Positions 28,401 through 39,107 of a stretch of 64,000 bases of DNA are shown here, piece by piece. The notes under the pieces were generated by a model. It saw only the letters and a program-made list of their open reading frames with translations, did not search any database and was not told where the DNA came from. The DNA lies in NCBI RefSeq assembly GCF_008329905.1, contig NZ_CP032155.1, positions 5,394,001 to 5,458,000 on the forward strand. The letters run 5' to 3'. The first letter of the stretch is position 1. Each line of letters opens with the position of its first letter. This stretch comes from Mycobacterium sp. ELW1. Lineage in GTDB: Bacteria; Actinomycetota; Actinomycetes; Mycobacteriales; Mycobacteriaceae. The translations under genes were made by a program, and so were the position numbers.

Positions 28401-28963
28401 AGCCAGGTGTCGGTCGTCGTGGTGGTGAGGAACGCGTCGAGGTCGTCGCGCCACTGGGCCGGGCTGTTCTTGTCCGGCTCGATACCGGTGTACTCGCCGC
28501 GATAGAACAGCAGCGGGCGCGGCTTCTTCTTCGGCACTTCGGACAGCGAGTGCACGGCACCGAACACCACGAAGTGGTCGCCGCCGTCGTGCACCGAATG
28601 CACGGTGCAGTCGATGTGGGCGAGCGTGCCTTCGATCACCGGTGAGCCGAGCTTGCTTGGGCTCCAGTCGATCCCGCCGAACTTGTCCGGTTCCCTGGAC
28701 CCGAACCGGGCGGACACGTCCTTCTGGTTCTCATGCAGGATGTTGACGCAGAACTTTCCGCTGGCCTCGATGGCCGCCCAGGACCGGGACAGTTTGGTCG
28801 GGCAGAACAGCACCAGCGGCGGCTCGAGCGACAGCGCCGCGAACGACTGGCAGGCGAAGCCGACCGGCGTGTCCTCGTGCACTGTGGTGATGATCGTGAT
28901 GCCGGTACAGAACTGCCCGAGCACATGCCGGAATGTGCGAGGGTCGATCTCCGGGGATGCCAT
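28397..28963 (-). CDS. hsaB: Flavin reductase HsaB
   Basis: This 188-residue flavin reductase-like protein has TVHEDTPVGFACQSFAALSLEPPLV split across the FMN-binding barrel. HsaB supplies reduced FMN to HsaA, which hydroxylates 3-HSA to 3,4-DHSA in ring A/B degradation. It is the last gene of the leftward hsaA-hsaC-hsaB operon, three bases after hsaC. Confidence 0.92.
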   Translation of the reverse strand: MASPEIDPRTFRHVLGQFCTGITIITTVHEDTPVGFACQSFAALSLEPPLVLFCPTKLSRSWAAIEASGKFCVNILHENQKDVSARFGSREPDKFGGIDWSPSKLGSPVIEGTLAHIDCTVHSVHDGGDHFVVFGAVHSLSEVPKKKPRPLLFYRGEYTGIEPDKNSPAQWRDDLDAFLTTTTTDTWL

Positions 28964-28966
28964 CGG

Positions 28967-31100
<2,134 letters not shown>

Positions 31101-31136
31101 TGCATGCCTCCCAGAGTGTGGTTCTGGACCCAAGAC

Positions 31137-31150
31137 TAGAACACGTTACG
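31137..31150. promoter_or_regulatory. KstR operator near hsaA (one mismatch)
   Basis: TAGAACACGTTACG matches TnnAACnnGTTnnA except for the last base. It lies 37 bases upstream of the hsaA GTG. Confidence 0.72.
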
Positions 31151-31204
31151 ATTTGTGTCGAGCAGGGCGAGCCTGCGGCTGGTAGCGATATGGAAAGCGA
31201 TTTC

Positions 31205-31218
31205 TGTAACCTGTTCTA
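31205..31218. promoter_or_regulatory. KstR operator near kshB
   Basis: TGTAACCTGTTCTA matches TnnAACnnGTTnnA fully. It lies 27 bases before the kshB GTG. A GGAGGGAAGG ribosome site follows the box. Confidence 0.88.
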
Positions 31219-31244
31219 GTTAGGCGGAGGGAAGGCTGAACACC

Positions 31245-32312
31245 GTGACGCAGGTTCCACCCAACGAGCCGCTGGGCAGCCACGTGCTCGAGTTGGAAGT
31301 GACCGATGTGGTCGACGAAACCGACGACTCGCGATCGCTGGTGTTCGGCGTGCCCGCCGGTGCCGACATCCCGGCAGATCGGCTGCGCTACGCGCCCGGC
31401 CAGTTCCTGACCCTGCGCATCCCCAGCGACCGGACGGGTTCGGTGGCGCGCTGCTACTCGCTGTGCAGCTCGCCGTTCACCGACGACGCCCTGACCGTCA
31501 CCGTCAAGCGCACCGCCGACGGCTACGCGTCGAACTGGCTGTGCGACCACGCGCACCGGGGCATGAAGATCCACGTGCTCGCGCCATCGGGAACCTTCGT
31601 GCCCAAAACCCTGGACACCGATTTCCTGCTGATCGCGGCGGGCAGCGGGATCACCCCGATGCTGGCCATCTGCAAGTCGGCACTCTCGGAGGGCAGCGGC
31701 AAGGTGACGCTGATCTACGCCAACCGAGACGAGCGTTCCGTCATCTTCGCCGGCACCCTGCGTGACCTGGCCGCCAAGTACCCCGACCGGCTGACGGTCG
31801 TGCACTGGCTGGAGTCGGTGCAGGGACTGCCCAGCACCGCGGCGTTGAGCAACGTGATGGCGCCCTACACCGACCGCCAGGCGTTCATCTGCGGGCCGGG
31901 GCCGTTCATGCAGGCCGCCGAACAAGCGCTGGACTCGTTGCAGGTGCCGGCCAAGCAGGTGCACATCGAGGTGTTCCGCTCACTGGACACCGATCCCTTC
32001 GCCGCGGTGACGATCACTGACGACGGCGACGAACCGCCGGCGGAAGCCGTCGTCGAACTCGACGGGCAGACCCACACCGTGTCGTGGCCGCGCAGCGCCA
32101 AACTGCTCGACGTCCTTCTCGACAAGGGACTCGACGTACCGTTCTCCTGCCGTGAGGGGCACTGCGGGGCGTGCGCGGTGGTCAAGCGCAGCGGTGGCGT
32201 GGAGATGGACATCAACGACGTCCTGGAGCCCAGCGACATCGACGAGGGTCTCATCCTGGCCTGCCAGGCGCGGCCGACCTCCGATTCCGTCGAAGTCACT
32301 TACGACGAATAG
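31245..32312 (+). CDS. kshB: 3-ketosteroid 9-alpha-hydroxylase reductase KshB
   Basis: This 355-residue class IA reductase has an FAD domain with RCYSLCSSP, an NAD domain with GSGITPML and CGPGPFM, and a C-terminal plant-type ferredoxin with cluster cysteines 302, 307, 310 and 340 (CREGHCGAC ... AC). It passes electrons from NADH to KshA, which opens ring B together with KstD. KshA is not in the window. It is the only gene of its transcript, which ends at the inverted repeat at 32331. Confidence 0.95.
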   Translation: MTQVPPNEPLGSHVLELEVTDVVDETDDSRSLVFGVPAGADIPADRLRYAPGQFLTLRIPSDRTGSVARCYSLCSSPFTDDALTVTVKRTADGYASNWLCDHAHRGMKIHVLAPSGTFVPKTLDTDFLLIAAGSGITPMLAICKSALSEGSGKVTLIYANRDERSVIFAGTLRDLAAKYPDRLTVVHWLESVQGLPSTAALSNVMAPYTDRQAFICGPGPFMQAAEQALDSLQVPAKQVHIEVFRSLDTDPFAAVTITDDGDEPPAEAVVELDGQTHTVSWPRSAKLLDVLLDKGLDVPFSCREGHCGACAVVKRSGGVEMDINDVLEPSDIDEGLILACQARPTSDSVEVTYDE

Positions 32313-32330
32313 CGCGGCCCGCTCGTCACG

Positions 32331-32391
32331 CGCGAGTGTGCGTCCTCATCCGCCGAGGGCGGCGTGTTGCGGATGAAACCGCACACTCGCG
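32331..32391. terminator. Long inverted repeat between kshB and fadE34
   Basis: Arms of 23 bases (32331-32353 and 32369-32391) pair with three mismatches in the centre. It lies between two convergent genes, with no T-run. It shares TGTGCGGTTTCAT (read on the minus strand of the right arm) with the repeat at 13925-13981, so both belong to one intergenic repeat family that probably acts as a bidirectional terminator. Confidence 0.6.
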
Positions 32392-32400
32392 AGATGTGCG

Positions 32401-34506
32401 CTAGCGGGGCAGGCCCAGCAGCCGTTCCCCGGCCATGGTGAGCAGGATCTGCTCGGTGCCCCCGGCGATCGTCAGGCACCGGGTGTTGAGGAAGTCGTGC
32501 ACGAATCCGTCGACGGTGAGGCCGCCCGAATCGGACAGCTCCTGGCGGAACTCGGCCAGCGCCTGACGGTGCCGAACCCCAATCAGCTTGCGTGCGCTGG
32601 CTTCTGCGCTGGTGTCCTGTCCGCCGACCGCCAGCTGCGCGATGCGCTGATCGAGCAGCGAGCCCGCCTGTGCCGACAGGATCAGCTTGGCCGTCTGGTC
32701 CTGCAGCGCGGTGTCCAGTTCACGCGCGGCGACCGAGCGCAGCATCTCCTCCACCGGATTGCCCAGCGCGGTGCCCTGCGCCATCGCGACCCGCTCGTTG
32801 GCCAGCGTGGTGCGGGCCAGCCGCCAGCCGTCGTTGACGGTGCCGACCACCATGTCGTCGGGCACGAAAACGTCGTCGAAGAAGACCTCGTTGAAGAGCT
32901 CGTCGCCGGTGATCTCCCGCAGCGGCCGCACCACGATGCCGGGCGAGCGCATGTCGATCAGGAAGTACGTGATGCCCTTGTGCTTCGGCGCGTCGGGGTC
33001 GGTGCGGGCCAGGCAGACACCCCAGTGCGCCTTCTGCGCCGCAGAGGTCCACACCTTCTGGCCGGTGAGCTTCCAACCACCCTCGGCGCGAACAGCTTTG
33101 GTGCGCAGGGCAGCCAGGTCCGACCCGGCGCCGGGCTCACTGAACAGCTGGCACCAGATGATCTCGCCGCGCAGAGTGGCCGGCACGAACCGCTCGATCT
33201 GCTCGGGCGTGCCGCCCTCCAGAATCGTCGGCACCGCCCACCAGCCGATCACCAGATCAGGGCGCTGCACATCGGCCTTGGCCATTTCGGAGTCGATGAG
33301 CAGCTGCTCGGCCGGCGACGCCTCCCGGCCGTACGGCTTGGGCCAGTGCGGGGCGAGCAGACCGGTGTCGGCCAGCGCGGGCTGACGCTGGTCCGCCGGG
33401 AGCTTGGCCACCTCGGCCACCGCAGCGGCGATCTCGGGCTGCAGGTGCGCGACGGAGTCCAGGTCGATGTGCAACTCGCGGCGCACCCCGTCCAGCGTCA
33501 GCGCGGCGACCCGGCGCAGCCACGCCGGCCGGCCACCGAGGATCTGGCCGATGCTGTAGGCGCGACGCAGGTAGAGGTGGGCGTCATGCTCCCAGGTGAT
33601 GCCGATGCCGCCGAGCACCTGGATGCAGTCCTTGGCGTTGGCTGTAGCGGCTTCGATACCGATGGCGGCGGCGATGGCGGCGGCGATGGACAGCTGCTGG
33701 GCATCCTCGCCGGCAGCTGCGACGGCGGCGTCGGCCGCCGCGACCGCAGCCTGCTGGGAGCGCAACAGCATCTCGGCGCACATGTGCTTGATCGCTTGGA
33801 AGCTGCCGATCGGCTTGCCGAACTGCTCACGCACCTTGGCGTAGTCCACGGCGGTGTCCAGCGTCCAGCGGGCGATGCCCGCGGTCTCGGCCGCCAGCAC
33901 GGTGGCGGCCAGGTCCTCGAACCGGCGCCGCGTGACAGCCAGCGTGGTGGCGGGCACCGAGTTCAGGGTCACCCGGCCCAGGGGCCGGGAGAAGTCGGTG
34001 GCCGCCAGCAGCTCCACCGAGACCCCGTCGGCGCTCGCGTCGACGACGACGACCTCGTCACCCACCGGGAGCAGCAGCACGCCCGAGGTGTCGGCGCCGA
34101 GCACATAGTCGGCGGTGCCGGACACCTGATCACCGTCTTTGCGCAGGTCGGCAGCCAGGGCCAGGCCCGCGGAGGTCTCACCGGAAGCGAGCGCGTCGAG
34201 CAGCTCGGGATCGGAGATCACCAGCGTGGCGACCGCGGTCGTCGCAACCGGTCCGGGGATCAGCGCCCGCGCCGCCTCCTCGACCATGGCGCACAAATCC
34301 TGGATGGAACCGCCGGCGCCGCCGGCGTCTTCGGCCACCGCGACTCCGAACAGCCCCAGCTCGGCGAGCGCTCGGTACACCGGGCGCCACGCGTCGGGTG
34401 TGCCATGGTCGACGTCGCGAACAGCGGCAAGTGCACCGGAGGAGGCCGCCCAGCTGCGGACCAACTCGCGGGCGGCAAACTGTTCGTCGGTGATGGTCGC
34501 AGACAC
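32401..34506 (-). CDS. fadE34: Fused acyl-CoA dehydrogenase FadE34 (ChsE3)
   Basis: This 701-residue protein is made of two acyl-CoA dehydrogenase domains in tandem. The first (residues about 1-350) ends with REQFGKPIGSFQAIKHM and GGIGITWEHDAHLYLRRAY. The second (about 360-701) has FSEPGAGSDLAALR, GQKVWTSAAQKAHW and the ending GGTEQILLTMAGERLLGLP. FadE34 dehydrogenates the five-carbon side-chain CoA thioester (3-oxochol-4-en-24-oyl-CoA). GTG at 34506 is the start. It diverges from kstR with a shared, fully palindromic KstR box. Confidence 0.93.
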   Translation of the reverse strand: MSATITDEQFAARELVRSWAASSGALAAVRDVDHGTPDAWRPVYRALAELGLFGVAVAEDAGGAGGSIQDLCAMVEEAARALIPGPVATTAVATLVISDPELLDALASGETSAGLALAADLRKDGDQVSGTADYVLGADTSGVLLLPVGDEVVVVDASADGVSVELLAATDFSRPLGRVTLNSVPATTLAVTRRRFEDLAATVLAAETAGIARWTLDTAVDYAKVREQFGKPIGSFQAIKHMCAEMLLRSQQAAVAAADAAVAAAGEDAQQLSIAAAIAAAIGIEAATANAKDCIQVLGGIGITWEHDAHLYLRRAYSIGQILGGRPAWLRRVAALTLDGVRRELHIDLDSVAHLQPEIAAAVAEVAKLPADQRQPALADTGLLAPHWPKPYGREASPAEQLLIDSEMAKADVQRPDLVIGWWAVPTILEGGTPEQIERFVPATLRGEIIWCQLFSEPGAGSDLAALRTKAVRAEGGWKLTGQKVWTSAAQKAHWGVCLARTDPDAPKHKGITYFLIDMRSPGIVVRPLREITGDELFNEVFFDDVFVPDDMVVGTVNDGWRLARTTLANERVAMAQGTALGNPVEEMLRSVAARELDTALQDQTAKLILSAQAGSLLDQRIAQLAVGGQDTSAEASARKLIGVRHRQALAEFRQELSDSGGLTVDGFVHDFLNTRCLTIAGGTEQILLTMAGERLLGLPR

Positions 34507-34559
34507 CCGCGGCTCCTAAAGGTCACAAAGAACGGGCGCTGAAAAACTTCTCGGCCCAC

Positions 34560-34573
34560 TAGAACGTGTTCTA
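34560..34573. promoter_or_regulatory. KstR operator between fadE34 and kstR
   Basis: TAGAACGTGTTCTA fits TnnAACnnGTTnnA and is palindromic apart from its central GT. It is placed to control fadE34 and to autoregulate kstR. Confidence 0.92.
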
Positions 34574-34714
34574 ATAGTGCCAGCGATCAACAGTCAAGTC
34601 GACCGGCATCGCAGCAGGACACGCGGCTGTCCTGGGGGAGACAGAAGTGCGCGACGCAGTGTAGCGATGCGTATCGTTTCTCCCAGAACAGCCTTGGAAG
34701 GAGCTAGCCGACCC

Positions 34715-35380
34715 ATGTCATCGCCAGCGCAGAAATCGACGGCCGGCGGTGCGGGTTCGCAGCCACGTGAGGTGATACCGGTGTCTGTACTCGCCGAATC
34801 AGAGCTCGGATCCGAGGCTCAGCGCGAACGCCGCAAGCGCATCCTCGACGCAACGATGGCGATCGCCTCCAAGGGCGGATACGAGGCCGTGCAGATGCGC
34901 GCGGTGGCCGACCGCGCCGACGTGGCGGTCGGCACGCTGTACCGCTACTTCCCGTCGAAGGTGCACCTGCTGGTGTCGGCGCTGGCCCGCGAGTTCGAGC
35001 GCATCGACGCCAAGACCGACCGGACCGCGGTGGCCGGCGGCTCACCGTTCCAGCGGCTCAACTTCATGGTGAGCAAGCTGAACCGGGCCATGCAGCGCAA
35101 CCCGCTTCTCACGGAGGCGATGACGCGGGCATACGTGTTCGCCGACGCCTCCGCCGCAGGTGAAGTTGATCACGTCGAGAAGATCATCGACAGCATGTTC
35201 GCGCGCGCCATGAGCGACGGCGAACCGACCGAAGACCAGTACCACATCGCCCGCGTGATCTCCGATGTGTGGCTGTCGAACCTGTTGGCCTGGCTGACCC
35301 GGCGAGCATCGGCCACCGACGTCAGCAAACGTCTCGATCTCGCGGTGCGGCTGCTGATCGGCGACGACGGCGAGTCCTAG
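34715..35380 (+). CDS. kstR: TetR-family repressor KstR
   Basis: The TetR helix-turn-helix (EAVQMRAVADRADVAVGTLYRYFPSK) and most of the ligand domain are nearly identical to M. tuberculosis KstR, the repressor of the cholesterol uptake, side-chain and ring A/B genes. It is released by 3-oxo-cholestenoyl-CoA-type ligands. ATG at 34715 with AAGGAG (34698-34703) gives 221 residues. Internal GTG codons closer to VSVLAESELGSEAQ would give the roughly 200-residue length of the M. tuberculosis protein, so the N-terminus is uncertain. Confidence 0.94.
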   Translation: MSSPAQKSTAGGAGSQPREVIPVSVLAESELGSEAQRERRKRILDATMAIASKGGYEAVQMRAVADRADVAVGTLYRYFPSKVHLLVSALAREFERIDAKTDRTAVAGGSPFQRLNFMVSKLNRAMQRNPLLTEAMTRAYVFADASAAGEVDHVEKIIDSMFARAMSDGEPTEDQYHIARVISDVWLSNLLAWLTRRASATDVSKRLDLAVRLLIGDDGES

Positions 35381-35386
35381 GACCCC

Positions 35387-36160
35387 GTGCCCGAGGACCC
35401 TGTGCCCGATCTCCCCGAGGATCTGCATCGCGCGCTGAGCGAGGTCGCGCGAGTCCCACAGTTGTTGGTGGCGTCCGACTTTGACGGCACCGTCGCGCCG
35501 ATCGTGTCCAACCCGGCCGACGCCCGTCCCCTGCCGGCCGCCGCCGACGCCCTTGCCGCGCTGGCGGCATTGCGATCCACCAGTGCGGCGCTGATCTCCG
35601 GACGTGCGCTTCGCGACCTGAAAATACTGTCCGGTGCGCCCGGCGATGTGCATCTGGTGGGCAGCCACGGCGCGGAGTTCGACGCCGACTTCCTCGACGC
35701 GATCGACGAGGCCGCCAGGGCGCGGCTGGCCGAACTCGAGCAGACGATGGCCGCCCTGGCGCAGCGCTATCCCGGCGCGACCATCGAAACCAAGCCGGTC
35801 AGCGTGGCGTTCCACGTGCGCAACGCGGTTCCCGAGGACGCCCAGAGGGCGCTCGATGAGGCGCTGAACGCGGTGCGGGACTGGGACATTCACGTCACCG
35901 AAGGCAAAGCGGTTCGCGAGTTCGCAGTCATCGACACCGACAAGGGCGCGGCGCTCGAGCAGCTGCGCGAACAGCTCGACGCAACCGCGGTGGTGTTCTT
36001 CGGCGACGACGTCACCGACGAAAAGGGGTTCAGGCGGCTCACCGACGGCGACGTCGGGGTGAAGGTCGGTCCGGGGCAGACCCTGGCCCGCTATCGCGTC
36101 GACTCCCCCGACGACGTCGCGACCGCACTGGAGTACCTGGTTCGCGCCCGGCGCGGTTAG
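35387..36160 (+). CDS. otsB: Trehalose-6-phosphate phosphatase-like HAD protein
   Basis: This 257-residue HAD-fold phosphatase has the nucleophile motif SDFDGTVAPI, an ISGR segment in the cap region, and the acidic motif FFGDDVTDEKGF that completes the Mg site. These are OtsB features. At 257 residues it is a bare catalytic unit, unlike the roughly 390-residue mycobacterial OtsB2 with its N-terminal extension, so it may be a paralog. GTG at 35387 lies six bases after the kstR stop. Its stop overlaps that of the converging lacI-type gene (TTAG). Confidence 0.82.
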   Translation: MPEDPVPDLPEDLHRALSEVARVPQLLVASDFDGTVAPIVSNPADARPLPAAADALAALAALRSTSAALISGRALRDLKILSGAPGDVHLVGSHGAEFDADFLDAIDEAARARLAELEQTMAALAQRYPGATIETKPVSVAFHVRNAVPEDAQRALDEALNAVRDWDIHVTEGKAVREFAVIDTDKGAALEQLREQLDATAVVFFGDDVTDEKGFRRLTDGDVGVKVGPGQTLARYRVDSPDDVATALEYLVRARRG

Positions 36161-37257
36161 ACCGGCGGCCCCGCGGTCCGCCCCCGCACCAGTTCGGTGG
36201 GCAGCACATCGATCACCGGCAAGCCGTCGCGCGGCGGGCTGTGCAGCAGCCGGCCGGCCCGCTTGCCCTTCTCCAGGCTGGGCTGCGACACCGTGGTCAA
36301 CCCCCGGCTCAAGGCCTCGGGGATGCCATCGAACCCGGTGACCGTCATCTGGCCGGGAACGTAAATGCCTTTGGCGCGTAGATAATCCATCGCCGAGATG
36401 GCCAGTACGTCGGCGGTGCACATCAAGGCGGTGATCCGCGGGTTCGTCTGCAGCGCCAACTCGGCGGCCGCCGCCCCGGACGCCGGCCGGTGCTCGCAAC
36501 TCTCCACGATGGTCAGTGCGGCCGGGTCGAGCCCCGCACCGGCCATCGCATCGCACACCCCGCCGATTCTTTCGGTCTGGACGTGAAAGCGAGAGTCCCT
36601 GAGGCGATCTGCACTCACGACACCCGCAGCCTGATCGCCGATGCGCCGCTCGTTGCCCAATCGCATTGTCAGCAAACCGATTTCGCGATGCCCGAGGCCT
36701 ACGACATAGTCGGCCAGTTCCCGCATGGCAGCCCGGTCGTCGATGCAGACCCGGGATGCGCCCGGGACATTCGCGGGCTGGTCGACGACCACGATCGGCA
36801 CGTGGCGCTGCAGCACGGTCTGCAGGTAGGGGTCGTCGTCGGCCGCGGCGTAGACGACGAATCCGTCGACCCCTGCTGCCAGAACGGAATTCGTGCCTTC
36901 CGAAACGCTGCGGTCCGGTCCGACCGCGACCAGCAGCAGGCCCTGTCCGGCCTCTTCGCACGATTCGGCGAGTCCGGCAACGAAATTCAATGCGGCGGGA
37001 TCACTGAAGGCATAGGTCAACGGCTCGGCGATCACCAGACCGACCGCGCCGGCCTTTCGGGTTCGCAGCGACCGGGCCACCGGGTCCGGGCCGGCGTATC
37101 CTAGCCGCTTCGCGGTGGCCAGTACCCGCTCCCGCAGATCGGCCGACAACTGATCGGGCCGGTTGTACGCATTCGAGATCGTGGTCCGCGAAACCTTGAG
37201 TTCGGCGGCCAATGAGGCCAGGGTTGCCCGCCGCCGCGGCGCGGGACTTCGGGACAT
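36157..37257 (-). CDS. LacI-family transcriptional regulator
   Basis: This 366-residue LacI/GalR protein has the N-terminal helix-turn-helix (TLASLAAELKVSRTTISNAYNRPDQLS) with the hinge ARSLRTRKAGAVGLV, followed by a periplasmic-binding-protein-like sensor domain. It corresponds in position to Rv3575c. Target and ligand are unknown. The converging otsB-like gene suggests sugar/trehalose metabolism. The divergent zinc importer and the palindrome at 37316 raise an alternative; see the findings. Confidence 0.88.
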   Translation of the reverse strand: MSRSPAPRRRATLASLAAELKVSRTTISNAYNRPDQLSADLRERVLATAKRLGYAGPDPVARSLRTRKAGAVGLVIAEPLTYAFSDPAALNFVAGLAESCEEAGQGLLLVAVGPDRSVSEGTNSVLAAGVDGFVVYAAADDDPYLQTVLQRHVPIVVVDQPANVPGASRVCIDDRAAMRELADYVVGLGHREIGLLTMRLGNERRIGDQAAGVVSADRLRDSRFHVQTERIGGVCDAMAGAGLDPAALTIVESCEHRPASGAAAAELALQTNPRITALMCTADVLAISAMDYLRAKGIYVPGQMTVTGFDGIPEALSRGLTTVSQPSLEKGKRAGRLLHSPPRDGLPVIDVLPTELVRGRTAGPPV

Positions 37258-37315
37258 GCTCCGTGAGGCTAGCGCATTGAGTTGCGCACGACCGGTACCG
37301 ATGCCCTATGGTTAT

Positions 37316-37330
37316 TGGAAACGGTTTTCA
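37316..37330. promoter_or_regulatory. Zur-like box upstream of znuA
   Basis: TGGAAACGGTTTTCA is a 7-1-7 inverted repeat with one mismatch. It resembles the mycobacterial Zur/FurB box (TGAAAAT-n-ATTTTCA) and lies 35 bases before the znuA start. Its central CG is also typical of LacI-family operators, and a LacI gene diverges from the same gap. Confidence 0.6.
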
Positions 37331-37364
37331 TTTGTATTAGGTTGACTCAGTCAGAGGAGTGCTC

Positions 37365-38285
37365 GTGCGCAGTACTGCGATCCGCGCGGTCATGGGTTTG
37401 TCGGCGTTGGCGCTGGCGGCCGGTCTCACCGCATGTGGCGGCGACAAGTCCCCGGGCGGCGCTCCGGCAGCACAGACACCCACCGTGGTGGCCTCCACCG
37501 ACGTATGGGGCAGCGTCGCGCAGGCGGTCGCAGGCGACCACGCCAAGGTCACCTCGATCATCACCAGCGCCTCGGCAGACCCGCACTCGTTCGAGGCCAG
37601 CCCCTCGAATGCAGCCGACATCGCGGACGCGTCGCTGGTGGTCTACAACGGCGGCGGCTACGACCACTGGGTCGACGACGTCCTGGCCGGTCACAAGGGC
37701 GTGGCGTCGGTCAACGCGTACTCGCTGCTGAAGCCGCCCGCCGGCGAGCCCGAGCCGGCCAACGAGCACGTCTTCTATGACCTGGCCACCGCGCGGGCCG
37801 TGGCCAGCTCGATCGCCGACAAGCTCGCACAGGACGATCCGCAGCACGCCGCCGACTACAAGTCCAACGCCGAGACCTTCAACCGCAAGGCCGACGCGAT
37901 AGCGCAGACCGAGAACGCCATCCGCACCACCCACCCGGGCGCCGCGGTGGTCGCGACCGAACCCGTCGCGCACTATCTCCTGGTGGCCGCCGGCCTGACC
38001 GACAAGACACCCGCCGGATTCGCCAGCGCCGTCGAGCAGGACACCGATCCCGCCCCCGTCGACGTCGCGGCCATGCTGGACCTCATCAAGTCCCGCCAGA
38101 TCGCCGCTGTGGTGTTCAACGAACAAACCATCACCGAGGTCACCAAACAGGTCCAGGCGGCAGCTCAGAGCGCCGGCGTGCCCATTGTCAGCGTCACCGA
38201 GACGCTGCCCGACGGCAAGGACTACCTGACCTGGCAGCGCGATACCGCCGACCGGTTGACCGCCGCGTTGCAGCAGAACCGATAA
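37365..38285 (+). CDS. znuA: Zinc ABC transporter, substrate-binding lipoprotein
   Basis: This 306-residue cluster A-I metal-binding protein has a signal peptide ending in the lipobox LTAC. The family features DPHSFEASPSNAADIADASLVVYNGGGYD and the late VFNEQTITEVTKQV are clear, and the His in DPHSFE is one of the metal ligands. It captures zinc (or manganese) outside the membrane for ZnuCB. GTG at 37365 is chosen because AGAGGAG (37353-37359) ends five bases upstream and would overlap the earlier GTG at 37359. A Zur-like box precedes it. Confidence 0.88.
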   Translation: MRSTAIRAVMGLSALALAAGLTACGGDKSPGGAPAAQTPTVVASTDVWGSVAQAVAGDHAKVTSIITSASADPHSFEASPSNAADIADASLVVYNGGGYDHWVDDVLAGHKGVASVNAYSLLKPPAGEPEPANEHVFYDLATARAVASSIADKLAQDDPQHAADYKSNAETFNRKADAIAQTENAIRTTHPGAAVVATEPVAHYLLVAAGLTDKTPAGFASAVEQDTDPAPVDVAAMLDLIKSRQIAAVVFNEQTITEVTKQVQAAAQSAGVPIVSVTETLPDGKDYLTWQRDTADRLTAALQQNR

Positions 38286-38294
38286 TCACTGCTT

Positions 38295-39107
38295 GTGAGT
38301 ACCGAGGTCGTCTGCCTGTCCGGTGCTCGGCTGGCTTTCGGGGACCGGGTGCTCTGGGACCACCTCGATCTGAAGGTGGCCCCCGGTGAGTTCATCGCCA
38401 TCCTCGGCCCCAACGGCACCGGGAAAACGTCGCTGTTCAAAGTGCTGCTGGGCCAGCTGGAGCTCAGCGCGGGCACGGCCACCATCGAGGGCGGGCCGAT
38501 CGAGGCGGGCAGCGAGCGGATCGGATACGTGCCTCAGCACCGCTCGGTCGACCGGGGCCTGAGCCTGCGCGGCCGCGACCTGGTCCGCCTCGGGGTGGAC
38601 GGCCACCACTGGGGCATCGGGCCGCTGTCACCGAAGGAGCGCCAGCACCGGAACTCCGTCGTCGAGCGGGCCTTGACAGAGGTCCAGGCGCTGAAGTTGG
38701 CCAAGGTTCCGGTCGGCGTGATGTCGGGCGGCGAACTGCAGCGGGTGCGCATCGCGCAGGCATTGGCCAGTGATCCGGTGCTGCTGCTCTGCGACGAGCC
38801 CCTGCTCAACCTGGATCCGGCCAGCGCCCGGCTGGTCGCCCAACTCATCGACCGGCGCCGCAGGTCCGGTACCGCGGTGATGTTCGTGACGCACGAGATC
38901 AACCCGGTCGTCCCCTACGTCGACCGGGTGCTCTACCTGGTCAACGGCCGATTCCGGATCGGCACGGTCGCCGAGGTGATGACCTCGGAGACGCTCTCGG
39001 AGCTGTATCAGGCCGACATCCAGGTGGTGCAGGTCGGCGATCGCTACGTGGTGGTCGGCGAACACCTCGACCACTCCGGGCACACCCACGGGCACACCCA
39101 TGAATGA
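38295..39107 (+). CDS. znuC: Zinc ABC transporter, ATPase
   Basis: This 270-residue ABC ATPase has Walker A GPNGTGKTS, the signature MSGGELQRVRIAQAL, and Walker B LLCDEPLLNLD with a switch His in VTHE. The C-terminus ends in a His-rich tail (EHLDHSGHTHGHTHE), consistent with zinc handling. It starts ten bases after znuA and overlaps znuB by eight bases. Confidence 0.9.
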   Translation: MSTEVVCLSGARLAFGDRVLWDHLDLKVAPGEFIAILGPNGTGKTSLFKVLLGQLELSAGTATIEGGPIEAGSERIGYVPQHRSVDRGLSLRGRDLVRLGVDGHHWGIGPLSPKERQHRNSVVERALTEVQALKLAKVPVGVMSGGELQRVRIAQALASDPVLLLCDEPLLNLDPASARLVAQLIDRRRRSGTAVMFVTHEINPVVPYVDRVLYLVNGRFRIGTVAEVMTSETLSELYQADIQVVQVGDRYVVVGEHLDHSGHTHGHTHE

